Part shown: positions 11,001 to 22,532 of the stretch, one piece after another
Layout of the letters: each line of letters opens with the position of its first letter
How positions within the stretch are numbered: position 1 is the first letter of the stretch
Assembly: GCA_010015805.1 (NCBI GenBank)
Contig: ML978139.1
Span: 124,001-188,000, forward strand
Origin: Rhizodiscina lignyota
Lineage: Eukaryota > Ascomycota > Dothideomycetes > Aulographales > Rhizodiscinaceae
DNA length: 64,000 nucleotides
Direction: 5' to 3'
Notes under the pieces: model-generated
What the model was told of the DNA's origin: nothing
The model's input: the letters and a program-made list of their open reading frames with translations, nothing else
Databases searched by the model: none
Program-made: the position numbers and the translations under genes

Positions 11001-12801
11001 ATTATACTTTGCAGAGCAGAGAAGTTCATAACACTGCGTTGAAAGGCGTAGCAATTGGCGAATTTGATATCCTCTCGAACACGATTATCGGGCGGCGGAA
11101 CTCGGAACGCACTTCGTGATCAAACAGGTCCCTTTTGCCGGGTGTCACAAGAGTGATGAAGGAGCCGGATATAATTGATCGTGGGGCAAGAAATTTTGTG
11201 CTTTTGGCTTCAAAATTCAGGCTAACAAAGTGCCATGGTGGGGACCGAGGGTCTGAAGCAAAGCGAGACTCTGAGGCGCGGCCCAGCAGCCAATCCATGA
11301 CAAAAGATCCCTGCAACCATGTGGTTTTTAGTCTCGAAACACTCTGCTAAAGGGACTGCAAGCCTCTTCTGCCCAAGTATCTCTCGATATGATGGTGCTA
11401 GCTGAGGACTTCTCGTCTGAAATTCGGCGTCGGCCGCGGGAACATAATTCAGGTGGCAAAAGTTCTTTTTTTGAAGCTTTGAACATGATGCGAAAGTGCA
11501 GAGCGACCGCAGGCAACGCCTCTCGACCGATGAAACGGCCTACGCCGGGTCAGATGGAGTTGAGAGAAGCTCCTATAACAGTGGCGTCTTATTGCAGCAC
11601 TGGCGTCGTTGATCTGTCTAGGGCCCGTCGCATATTTCCTCGAGCGTATCAGCGTTCGCCAAGATCAAGCTGCACGACCATCGTATACGGAGAAATACCC
11701 CTGATCGGATGCTTGCTCCGCCTTTGCTTGGATAGTCTGACTGCCTTGTTTGAGCTGAGAAAAAGTCGGCTCTGTCATCGCTCAGAGATATGTGCGCCTC
11801 TCTTGCGACGCCCTCTCAATCGAGTCAGTGCGTGTTTCCATAAAAGCTCCGACTGCGGCTAAGCAGAGATACCCGCGCTAGCATGGCGATGGCTGTGATT
11901 GCTTGTTTCTTGTTTCCTCATTGCGAGATATGTTGCCCATCTCTAGAAAACATACAGAACGACAAGCCGTCGATCAAATCACCTCTTTGGTCGGCGACAT
12001 GAAAAAAAGCCGCTGAGTCTCTGGGATATGTAGGCATTGTATAGAGTAGTCACAGGCTCGGGCCGTAAATGCGGATGAGATAGCGTTATTAGTGGACAAT
12101 CCAGTGAATGCTATTAATCCTACACAATTAAGAGCGCGTTGGAGGAGGAGCGAGCATTCAACAGGGCAGGAAGACTTAGCTTTGCAACGTTGTCCGACAA
12201 CCATTAGTTGCGCGTAGTATAGCCCAGGGTTTGCTGCACGAGCGACTCACTCTAGAACTGCATACCCCACCGACGGAACAGGGGTGCTGTCTGAATCACC
12301 GTCAGGACCGCTGTGTTAAGCGAGTGAGAGTCCCTCAAATACCTCGCCCGCGTTTCTGCGTTATTGGTACCTTTCCTCTGCAGGGAGCTACTGCCTCGCC
12401 TTTGTATCAATGATGTGTCTGCAGCGAGCCACACTTTAAAAGCATTTCACGCCCACGAAACAGCCTGTTCGAGCCCTGCAGGGCAAGGTCTGATACACCC
12501 GACCATCCAGTCTCAGCATGTCGTCAGGACTGGCATCTATAACAGCACACTACTATTAAGACTTGCGACCCTGATCCCGACCATGACACACATTGCCAAT
12601 TGCATGCGCCGAGGGGTCGACAGGCTTGTAAACGTTTACTTAATAAAAGACTTTACGTCTACCTCAGACATGGTCAGCCTCACAACCACATCTTTCTTTT
12701 GACATTTGGAGAAGTCCTCCACTGACCTCTGGCAGCCAGTCCCAATTGACTTCTACCGCCTTGGAGACGATTGGGCAGGAGAAGGTCTAACAGACAAAAC
12801 C
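8036..12801. other. Gene-poor region of 4.8 kb
   Basis: No open frame here gives a recognisable protein. The longest, 167 codons at 10110-10613 and 157 codons at 11389-11862 (both plus), have competing frames on the other strand. An inverted repeat CCATATA-7 nt-TATATGG lies at 10816-10836. I see no transposase, reverse transcriptase or terminal repeats. It may hold non-coding RNA or decayed sequence. Confidence 0.5.
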
Positions 12802-14517
12802 ATGGCTCTGTCTCTTAGCCGTTCAGGGACATCGTTGAGCGACACTGCTGTTTCAAATGGCCACGAGACTCCAACATCGTGGAGAAGAGGAGGCTCGCTC
12901 TCCCGGAGACGAAAAGTTAGCATTACAGAACTTGGGCCTGCTGGAGCGGCAACTGCGATGGCGACAGTGCAAGAAGCTGGCTTCGACTCTCGTAAGTAAA
13001 GTCGTCCCTCTCCCGAATCATATGTGTGCTGATCGGGTTCGTTGAAGCAACCATACCCGGAAGGCCTCCTCTTCGCCAGGTTTCATTCGATACCGATCAA
13101 CAATCTCCGCGGCTGTCAAACCATGAGCGCTCCATAAGTGCGCCGCAGAGTGCGGTGAATCAGTACTCAACTGGAGATTTTACCAACCCTCGAGCTCCTG
13201 TCCCGATTCCTCATCGCAAATATTCCATTGATAGTACACAACGGCCTCATATCGGATCCAAAGATGTACCAAAGACGAAAGGCCAGAATCTGAATGCTTC
13301 AAAATCGTTGTCACCCATCTTCAGTCCAGGTGCCCCTGGGTCCGGGAGGAAGGAGTCTGGTGCCACGCATGCCGTCATTCTCCTTGAAGATGATTTGCCG
13401 CAACCTCTGAAATTGAGCGGCCAAAAGCCTACTGCACACAGAGAAGCAGTTCCCACCGCGCAGAATATTCCCTTAAAAATCGACACAAGCGTCCAGCGCC
13501 AATGTAGTCCCCAAGAGTTCAAGCCCGAGGTTCCTCCAAAGACACCACCCTCCACCCACAAGACTCCCAAGACACCCAAGACGCCATCAAGACCTTGGCC
13601 AATTAAGCACTCAGCGTCCATGGGCAATCTTCGAGCACTTCCTGGACAGGTCTCCGTTCCAGCAGATGCTCTTCGACCGTCCGTTACGTCACCAGAGACA
13701 GCTTCGAATGCTCATTCCAGGAATGCATCCGATACTTCGATCCTTGAACGCGGTCGTCCATTCAAACGTTCCGGAAGCCGAAAGAAAAGCCCAAAGAAAA
13801 GTCCAGTATTGGATGCAGCGAGTCCAAGGTCTGATGATGGCAACTGGAGACTACCAAACGGCCTGCGTCCATGTGAAGCAGTTACAAAGCTTCCAGACTC
13901 GGAAAAGGAAGCTCTCCGAAAACAAGCAACAGGCCAGGCAGAACAGTTCGAAATTCTCGGCGCCCGCAATGTCGCCTCACTTTCAAGAGTATGGCCCTCT
14001 ATGCACTCGTGAGGTAATAGAAGTATTCACTAATGTACGACAGGAACTTCGAGCTCTGGATGAACGATGCGAGTACTTGAGAAGCACACATAAGTCTCTG
14101 CGAGCTGGACGCCTGAAGCTCCACAATCGAATGATTACCTACCTCAAGAGCGAATTGCAATTCTCTAAAGAGAGCTTGCTCAAGCAGGAGGAAGCGCTCA
14201 TCGAGCTGGATAAGTCTATCGACGATTGGATTCTGAAGCTTGAACAGGCTGAGAATCGAAGACTGCGTGTCCGCCAGAAACTCCTTGAGCATATCGCTGC
14301 TACGATGGCACTGAATCCTGTCGCCACGAGTCCTCAGAAAGCGCCTGTTGGACCTTCCACGCCTCCTGGTAGCCCCATCAAGTCTCGGCCACAATCGCCC
14401 TCGGCCCCTGTCAACAGACGCGACGTTGAATCGATCAAGATCTACGCCGACGGACAGGTACTGAGTCTCTTCTCCGATATCGAGCAGGCCGTCACAAAAA
14501 TGTGCGAGGCCTGCTAA
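12802..14517 (+). CDS. Up-regulated-during-septation (Uds1) domain protein
   Basis: Three exons (12802-12991, 13048-13988, 14044-14517) encode 534 residues. The first 330 residues are basic, serine/proline-rich and probably disordered, with a KTPKTPKTPS repeat and many SP/TP sites. The Uds1 domain follows, from LPDSEKEALRKQATGQAEQF through ELRALDERCEYLRSTHKSLR, continuing as coiled coil to RRLRVRQKLLEHIA. Removing the intron at 13989-14043 is needed to keep this helix continuous (ASLSR|ELRALDE). Family members are linked to septation and cell-cycle-regulated transcription in fission yeast; a biochemical function is not known to me. The ATG at 12802 was preferred because upstream in-frame starts are not ATG. 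The protein appears shorter at its C-terminus than the long Uds1 proteins I recall. Confidence 0.8.
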
Positions 14518-17500
14518 AATCTGCAAGAGCAGGCACAAGTACCTGATACAGGTATCAGTGCCAAGGATGGAAAACTTGCAATGAAATTGACACATGCGCT
14601 TCCTGTCCATACATTAGCCTCATCGATGTTATGTTTTGCTTTGTTTAGCCGGCATTAATACAGGGCGTCAGAAAATTAGGTGGCTTGGCTCAGCGCCCGT
14701 TATCACTGCTTTTGCTTTGTATTTTGACGGCTTTCACATATTGACGAATTGACGAAGTAACGAGAAACGGCTGGCTGTTTTCTTTCCTTGTAGACTGTGG
14801 CTTTCGCGGAAGCATGTTCCGCTTGACGATCGAGTGTAGCGAAAAGTTAATGTATCATAGCAGGTGGAAGGTGTAATGCATAGACCCTGGCAAATGCAGT
14901 TGTTTCGAACAAGGTCTCAAATCCAGGTGGATATGTCCCATGGATGTTTCCGCCCTTCACTAGAAACCCGAAACTCTTGGCGAGTCGAACGATTCAGAGT
15001 CCACACGTGCAATATGCGATCCTTGTGAAATAAAAGCCATTCCCTGGCCTTAAATCGGAGAATTTGCTGTGTGTGCCTGCAGATGCAGCGGCGATTGCGC
15101 AGTTCTGACAATCCAATTTGGAAAAGAGAAAACTCTCCGACTGCACCCTTGTCTGCGGTAAAAGCGATCACATCCGCGAGGTAGGGGCGGACGAAGGATC
15201 ACTGACAGCTGTGGCGCGCGGCCTGGCGTTCGCGGCTGGAATCACTTCATCTCGAGAGCCTGGGAATGCGATGCCGGTGGAGTGAGACGCAGCCAAATGA
15301 GGATAAAAATGCCCACCTCCGTACACGATTCACGGCTCAACGCCAAAGAGGATGAACGACTCAAGCTGCATAAGCGATGTCTCACCGAAAGACTGAGCCG
15401 TGGAGAGCATTTCTCAGCTGAGGACGGAGGATTACACGAGAACGAAGGTCATCGATGCCATCGAGAAAATCCATCGGCTGCGGGTGATGAGCTGTGGCTG
15501 GATGATATTGTAAGGGGAGCCTGCAATGCCTAGAAGAAACCATGCCAAGCCCTACCAACCGGTAACTTCCGAGGGCAGAATAGACGAGTACGCCCTTATA
15601 CACTTATGTAAGGAAGCAGATCCTCGCCCTCGTTTCCTTTTTGAAGCAAACAGAAGTCTTCCGGATTTCAATCTACCTGATATGTATGGGACACATAATT
15701 CGAATGCACATGCAGTGGGAACTTGTCAGTGATGCAGAACTCTCCCTGTCGTCAATCATTGGCATTGCCAAATATTGAAGAGGATAATCCTTATTACGCC
15801 TTGGTTATGGTTTAGCTTCGCAGTATCACTGTGATTCTCGTGTGTCAAGAGCGCACAAGAAGGGGTGGCAAGGAGTTCTGCACATCAAACGAGTTCAAAA
15901 GAGTGCCCGAGGCGCTCACCCACGCTGCAGCAAAGTTTCGCGGGTTGATACGAGATGGTTGACCGCATGCAGAAAGCATATTTGCTTCTCACAAAAGAAC
16001 TGCGACTAGGAGTGGATGATCCCTCCATATCGTCTATCCACGTACTGTGGCATTTTTGCATTCGCTAACAGGATTCAGATGGCCTAGATGGAAGCAGTAC
16101 AAACTCCGAAAAGGCAACCGTGATACGAAATAACGCAGTTAAATCACCCACACAGCTCACCCATTCATACCCATGTCTCCTCAGTAACCAGCCCCTGGAC
16201 CTGCAATCCACAGCTTGAACATGAACTCTAGGATTTCACAAACCACGGCACGACTTCCCAGATTTTGTCCTCAGCTCCCACTCACGAAGCTTCGTCGTGG
16301 AATGAGTCTGCCATATTCGGAAGATCAGCAGGCCATTCATTGAGGGTAAGCCTAAACCGTGTGTGATCTGTTCCACTGCTTGACCGTTCGGCGCCGGCGT
16401 CGTTGACTCGTTATAAGAACTGGAGACTCGGATACTGGTGTGGAGCATAAATCGACCTCCTATACCATGTGTCCGACTCTCCGCGGTGCACTGATGCTAT
16501 AACACTCCTATTATAGGGACAGGTATATTTGACAGCACTAAGAAGCCGTGTTCTTCTCGAGTAACGGTTGTTTGATTCACAGTTAATTCAAAATTGGTAG
16601 TAGATGCGTTTCATCTTGCAGCATCCGAAATATCAGGAGTTTGGCGCACCTCATCTGCACAGCCGTCACCGGTTCCCATCAGTCCTCAGGGGGCGCCTCT
16701 GTTCCATGGACAAGTTCTTCGCCACCCTCCCCCTCTCCAATTTGACTTCGAATATTCGAAGAAGCTGTCTTCGGCAGCGGTTTATAAGATTTGGGATTGA
16801 GTATATTCTAATTCCCCCATGTGTAGTGCTACCGCAAATGAGTAATTCAATGATCCTAACTCCTACATCCGCCAGGAAAGTATTTAGCATAGGGCGAGCT
16901 CTACCTTTGTCCTCTTGGAAATTTTATCCGGCATTCAAACCCACAGTCTCATTCGGACGCACTTCCTCGAGAACTTTGCATGATTTATAGGGCGATCTCT
17001 TGTTCAATAGAATGGCATCAGATCAAATCTTATTATCCTCCTCATAGGTGCATCCTGCGACTTTACAATACCTATACTATGCAGCTGGTTGCTCTGCATA
17101 CCACGAAGATTGTCGTTACTACGTGAACGTCGATCCCACTCCCTCTACTCTCGCGAAAGACAACATCGAAGTATCAAGTTCGACCAAACTTGCTATTTGT
17201 CAGTTGTCGCAGCCAAATGGCACGTCCCGTCATTCCATACTCCAATGCTTTACACAATAGCGACAACGATCGCCTCCTTGAGGTCTCATCGATTGTAGCA
17301 TCTGCGGATGAACAGTTGGAGGTAATCTCCCCTCCGGTGAGTGTCATGCGCTGTAATTGAAAGGCCCAATAGGATATTCGAGCGGTTGAAGGATGGGTTC
17401 CGGAATCAGATATGGGTGTGCTTCCCCGTTAACTCTCAACGGGTGGCTAGTAAATTGGCGAATGACACCGATATGAATGGGCAGGCTCGTCAGATCACAC

Positions 17501-17748
17501 ATTGTGCACAGTCCGCGAACGCTTTTGGCATGTCGCAACAGTTGAATGTGAAGAACTCAGGCAAGTTCTCAACTACAACAGCCCTATTATGCTTTAACAA
17601 ACAAAATGTTATTGATTACACATTAGGCTATTCTAGGGTATGAGAGCGTTAGCATTATCTAAGGGCCATCCAGTCATCGACAAGCTCGTTACAACTTTTC
17701 CAGTAATCCAGCGATATTGATGGAATGTCTGCCAGCTCTCATCCCCCT
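14518..17748. other. Gene-poor region of 3.2 kb
   Basis: Only short, overlapping frames occur, none recognisable. The part from about 16.5 kb onwards is visibly AT-richer than the flanking genes. No repeat or mobile element features were seen. Confidence 0.5.
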
Positions 17749-18902
17749 TCATGCCCACAAGTCGTCAGCCTTATCCACACTACCTCGGGTCCAACCGACA
17801 GGACTCCAGCTCCTTCGCCTTGCGAACCTTCTCCACGACAGTCTCCGAGCCGAAATAATGATCGTAAACGCCGCTGCAATCCCCACCATCAGTGCAAAAT
17901 ATCCGTAATGCTTCCCGAGAAGGACAATGGCAGCAGCGTCCCAACCATGCAAACTGCTGGCACCAGCATGCGAGAATAAAGGCGTTGTCACGGCTCCGCG
18001 GAGCATGTGCGGGTCCATATTACCCTCCTGATCCGCTAGAATGTAAATCCTATCTTCCATCGGCACAGGCTGCGTTCTCGCCAATGACCGTGCATAGTTC
18101 ATCCATCGATTCGAAAAGAACATGCATCCCGTGCTCAGCATGTTCTCGACATACGGCATGCCCCACAGCAAATCCCTGCTCTTCACTTTTGCCAAAAGAT
18201 GCTCTAAGAGTCTATGGTCCGGCTTGGCAAGGATGAATGCATTGTTGACACCGGCGGGATACGCACCGGGGGTAAGCCACGGCAAGGTTCGAAGATCATC
18301 CAGAGGCTGCAAGTAGGTGACATCGATATCCAAGTATACGCCGCCAAAATGATGGAGCAGTGCATAGCGCAGGACGTTGACGCGCTGGATGCTCTGCTTG
18401 TACCCCTTGTAGTGCGGGAATATCTCAGGGTAGTGCTGGTTCATAAACGTCGTGGCCATGGCATCGGTCCAAAGGTGATGCGTCCAATTTGGATGAAGGT
18501 CTTGGCAGCTGGCTATCGCGGATTCATATTTAAACAATGAGGACCAATTGCGACCTTCGGTGAGGAAGATGTGATGGAGAATTGGAGGGACATAGTTCTG
18601 TTGCTGATCTCGCTGAGACTGGTCTTCATGAGCGGGTTTCGCATATCGGTATAGTGCCTCAGGATGTCGTTCTAGGTAAGGGTAGAATGTTGAGTACGTT
18701 TCTGCGACTTCTGCCAAGTCACGTAGGTGGTGCCGGAGAAGTACGATGAAGGTAAGAAGTGCGGCTGTAAATAGTGCGACACCATGCCGTAGATGTATGT
18801 TTTGGCCTCGAGGTAAGAGTATGATTCGGAGAATTACTCACTCCCAAGACTAGGAACTTCCTTTCCACTTAGGATACGACAGTTGGTTCGACGGAGAGAC
18901 AT
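17749..18902 (-). CDS. GT32 glycosyltransferase, Sur1/Csh1 (MIPC synthase) type
   Basis: This is a type II membrane glycosyltransferase of the Golgi, probably adding mannose to inositol phosphoceramide as Sur1/Csh1 do. The main exon is 18806-17749. It encodes a signal anchor (GVALFTAALLTFIVLL), then the family block with HPNWTHHLWTD, SIQRVNVLRYALLHHFGGVY and the DxD metal/sugar-nucleotide motif LDID (about D180 and D182). STGCMFFSNRW follows, and a C-terminal membrane span GYFALMVGIAAAFTIIISAR before a basic tail. A first exon at 18902-18842 (start MSLRRTNCR) joins in frame across a 35-nt intron (GTGAGT...CTCGAG). That intron is short even for fungi, so the 5' end is provisional. The total would be 372 residues. 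Och1-like specificity cannot be excluded. Confidence 0.82.
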
Positions 18903-19518
18903 TCTTGTGGATTGAAGCCAAGCAAAAATAAGAACTGATACTTATCACTCCACTTGTCTCCGGAGGCAAGAGCGTAGCTACGCTCGCTACGAATGTCCGC
19001 GACTTCCTCTACTCGCTGGTTTACTCATTCGTTCTGTGCTGTTAGCTATACATATGACGTTAGTGTAACATGCAGTTCATTGGTTGCGATAGTCATGAGT
19101 TCCAAGATTGAGGCTCTCTCGGAACGTAGCGGAAAACACAAATTCCTCACGAGCCACAGCGGGCCGTGCTCATTGGATGTTGGCCCAAGCATCATCAAAA
19201 ACGTGTCTTCACCAGTATGATAAGTGTCCGAGTCAAAAGTGGTTGTTAATTGCATCCTATTGTGGCGGCGGAAAGTGTGTTGGCAGAAAAGTGCCGCCTG
19301 TACAAAGTAAGACAAGCCCAATCGCCTGTGAAGATGTAAATGCCTCAATCAGGTTAGCTTAAGCCTTGTACAACCCGCATTTCGTCACTACTTTTATCCG
19401 AATCAACCAATCGATATCCGGCCCTCGTCACGTCGTGTTTGCTGGACGAAAGAAAAAGTTATGAAGCTTTTCAATATGATTTCGACAACAACAACAACCT
19501 CTCTTTATCGCTATACAA
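18903..19518. promoter_or_regulatory. Divergent promoter region, GT32 gene / PRPP synthetase
   Basis: This 616-bp gap holds both promoters. Visible elements are a perfect 16-bp palindrome at 18970-18985 and a CCAAT box at 19407-19411, about 110 bp before the PRPP synthetase start. No protein is recognisable here. Confidence 0.45.
18970..18985. repeat. Perfect 16-bp palindrome
   Basis: GAGCGTAGCTACGCTC reads the same on both strands and is followed by a further GCTACG. It lies 68 bp upstream of the proposed GT32 start. It could be a binding site for a dimeric regulator or chance; only the symmetry is observed. Confidence 0.6.
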
Positions 19519-20642
19519 ATGGCAACAAATTCAATCAAACTTCTCACTGGCAACAGCCACCCAACACTCGCAAAATTGGTCTCTGATAGGTACTTCTTCC
19601 TATTGCAACGCTAGATGCACCCCTCCACTGACCAACGACCAGACTGGGTATCGAATTGACCAAGATATTGGTTCTGCAATATTCAAATAATGAGACTTCG
19701 GTGACTATTGGAGAGTCTGTGCGCGACGAAGATGGTAGGCAGATAAAGGGCTGTGGATGACTGAGGTAAAGGCTGATCGTGAGTAGTCTTTATCATCCAG
19801 ACCACTGCTCCCGGCGAGATCAACGATGGCCTCATGGAGCTCCTCATTATGATCAATGCGTGCAAGACTGCGTCCGCGCGCCGCATTACCGCCGTCATTC
19901 CCAACTTCCCCTACGCGCGACAAGACAAGAAGGACAAGTCAAGAGCGCCCATAACTGCAAAGTTGATGGCAAACATGCTGCAAACGGCGGGCTGCAACCA
20001 TGTTATTACAATGGACCTGCACGCCAGTCAGATTCAGGGCTTCTTCAATGTACCAGTGGACAACTTGTATGCGGAGCCAAGTACCCTGAGGTGGATCAGG
20101 GAGCATCTCCCCGTACAAGACTGCGTCATTGTTAGCCCGGACGCTGGAGGCGCAAAGAGGGCAACTTCAATTGCCGACGGACTCGATCTTGGGTTCGCCC
20201 TCATTCACAAAGAGCGCGCACGGCCGAACGAAGTCTCTCGCATGGTCCTTGTTGGCGACGTCAAAGACAAGATTGCAATCATCGTGGATGACATGGCCGA
20301 CACTTGTGGTACACTGGTCAAAGCGGCGGATGTTGTGATGCAACACGGCGCGAAAGAAGCACTCGCCATTGTGACTCACGGTATACTGAGCGGCAATGCT
20401 ATCAATGCTCTGAATGGCAGCAAGCTCAAAAAAGTGATTGTGACCAACACCGTACCACATGAAAAGAAGAAGGAAGAATGTCCCAGGTTGGAGACGATTG
20501 ATATCAGCCCGACGGTCAGTATTGCCAGAGCTCAGATAATTGCCAATCGCTGATAAGTTTGCAACAGCTGGCAGAGGCATGTCGTAGAACACACAATGGC
20601 GAGAGCGTCTCCTTCTTGTTCAAGCATGCTCCGGTGGACTGA
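19519..20642 (+). CDS. PRS: Ribose-phosphate pyrophosphokinase (PRPP synthetase)
   Basis: It makes phosphoribosyl pyrophosphate from ribose 5-phosphate and ATP for purine, pyrimidine, NAD, histidine and tryptophan synthesis. Four exons (19519-19589, 19643-19734, 19787-20514, 20568-20642) encode 321 residues, the standard length for class I enzymes. Diagnostic parts are [17 protein letters not shown] at the N-terminus, [35 protein letters not shown] and the PRPP-binding loop [11 protein letters not shown] (about residues 219-230). The last small exon supplies the expected end [18 protein letters not shown]; without that splice the frame runs into an unrelated tail. Fungi carry several paralogues, and I cannot say which this is. 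It is convergent with RPS6. Confidence 0.95.
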
Positions 20643-20897
20643 GGTATCTTACATGACATGAAGTTCGTTTTCTTGGCATCATAGCGACCTATAGGGCGTT
20701 CAAGTGGATTTGAAAGGCGCATCGATTAGCGAGTCCACGTCTCAAACGAATTCATTTTTGAGCTGTGTATACAAAGATGAAACGGCCCATGGCCATTTGC
20801 AATGCATTCCGACGCAACACCTCGAAAGTCTGTAGAAACCCATGATGCCATGAAGCATAATGCTGTGCTCCTCAAAAGTCAAACGTTGTAACGGTTT

Positions 20898-21748
20898 TTA
20901 ACCGTGGGACTTCCTCATCGACGACGCCCTGCGCTTCCTGGCCTCATCGTGCTTGGCCTTCTCCTCGCCAATGCGCTTGTGGAGGATTTGAGCATAGTCA
21001 GCCTTACGCGTGTTAGCAGAACCGCTCCATCGTGCACGAGGTATGATTTGACTTACGGCAGCTTCCTTGGCCATTTCCGACCTACGCCTCTTGAGTGCGA
21101 TCCTGTGACGCTTGTGCTGCAGACGCTGAGCAGTGACGAGACGTTGGATCTTGGGCGCCTTGGAGTATTTCTGGGCGCCCTCCTTCTTTGGCTCAACGTC
21201 ACGGCGGATGACGAACTTGCGGACCTGCGAAAACAATTCATCAGACTCGACCCTCATGTAGGACCGGCGAAGATCAATGAGGGGATACCCACATCGTCTC
21301 CCTTGCTGAGATTGAAGAACCTCCTAATCTTTGTAGCACGCTTCGGACCCAGCCTCTTCGGGAGCAGAGTGTCGGTCAGACCCGGGATATCCTGATCGCC
21401 CTGCTTGACAATGCTGAGAGCCAGAACAGCAAGGTCCATGCCCACGATGCAACCGCGCACACTCTTCCTCTTGCGCTCGCCAGTACGTCGAGGTCGGTAG
21501 CAGGAGTGGCCGGCGGAGAGGAGGAGTGAGACACGAGTAGGATGCATGACACCCTGCTTCATCGGGAAGCCCTGCTTGTCGTTGCCGCCGGTGATTCTGA
21601 AGATGTAGCCCTTGAACTCGTCGCCAACGCTGTCGCCAGGAACCTCATGACCCATACGGCGGTCCATGAAGACGCGCAGCTTGCGGTCATCTTCGATTTC
21701 GATCAGCTTCTGCGAGCCATTCGCAGGGTAGGAGATGTTGAGCTTCAT
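20898..21748 (-). CDS. RPS6: 40S ribosomal protein S6 (eS6)
   Basis: This is a component of the small ribosomal subunit and a target of TOR/AGC-kinase signalling. Three exons on the minus strand (21748-21293, 21224-21057, 21002-20898) encode 242 residues, the usual length. The start [17 protein letters not shown], the block [20 protein letters not shown] and [16 protein letters not shown] are diagnostic. The C-terminus contains RRASS, the conserved phosphorylation site context. It carries a short extra tail MRKSHG compared with the yeast ending as I remember it. The first intron starts GTGGGT, slightly off consensus, and the third exon begins after a GTAAG acceptor; both are confirmed by frame and protein similarity. 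Confidence 0.96.
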
Positions 21749-22532
21749 CTTGACGGCGAATTGTCAAGATTGTCGAAGCTGAGGTGGGTTTGCACGCTGC
21801 GACTGATGTTTTTGCAGACGGGGAGGATCAAAATTCGCTTCGCTCTAGTGCACCCGGAACGGAACAAGTTTTGGACGCGGCATTGTCCACGTGACCCTGT
21901 ACTCTATTCTATGCCGCTCGGGCCACACCGGCGGCCGCATTCTTATGGTTCGAAGTCATCCACATGTATCCTCGAAACATGCCATCAATTTAGTCGTCTT
22001 TAATATGGAATAACTTTCGGATTATTCCGATATCAAGCGTGCTCTTCTATCTATCGCCATTGAAGCTTTGTTAGAAGTTCTTACTAAACCTGATACCGTG
22101 CCCAATGGACACCCTTGTTCGGAAGCTTGCAGTGTCTCCTTATTAACCACCACACGTACCTGTTCACCGAACAATGAGAACTGCGGCCGGCTTCTCGAAC
22201 CAGACATGCTATGGCCTCGATCATCCGGAAACCAACACCCTCTGACTAATAATTTACTTAACCTCTCCACATGAATGAGCGGCGGAAGGAAGGTACCCCG
22301 GCTTATTCGTCTGTGTTAGAGGCTTTCTTGACGAGTGGTGCAGTGGCAGGCGGGCGTCATGCGGGATGCGGACGGCATTTGAAGATCTCTAATTGTGGCT
22401 TGAACTATCTGAATGCTACTGTAACTTATAATAGCTATGAGTTCTTGCTACAGGCTTAGTCCTTGTGACCTTTTCCACTCTACCTTCCCTTTGAACTGTT
22501 CAATCTCACTCAACTCTCTATTCTCCTCAAAT
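21749..22532. promoter_or_regulatory. Divergent promoter region, RPS6 / sulfotransferase-like gene
   Basis: This 784-bp gap lies between two divergent starts. Open frames are short and unrecognised. No specific ribosomal-protein promoter element could be assigned with confidence. Confidence 0.45.

Noticed and set aside
12460-12500. GTTCGAGCC string suggestive of a tRNA B-box
   Set aside because: The flanking 5-mers are not complementary; no cloverleaf can be drawn.
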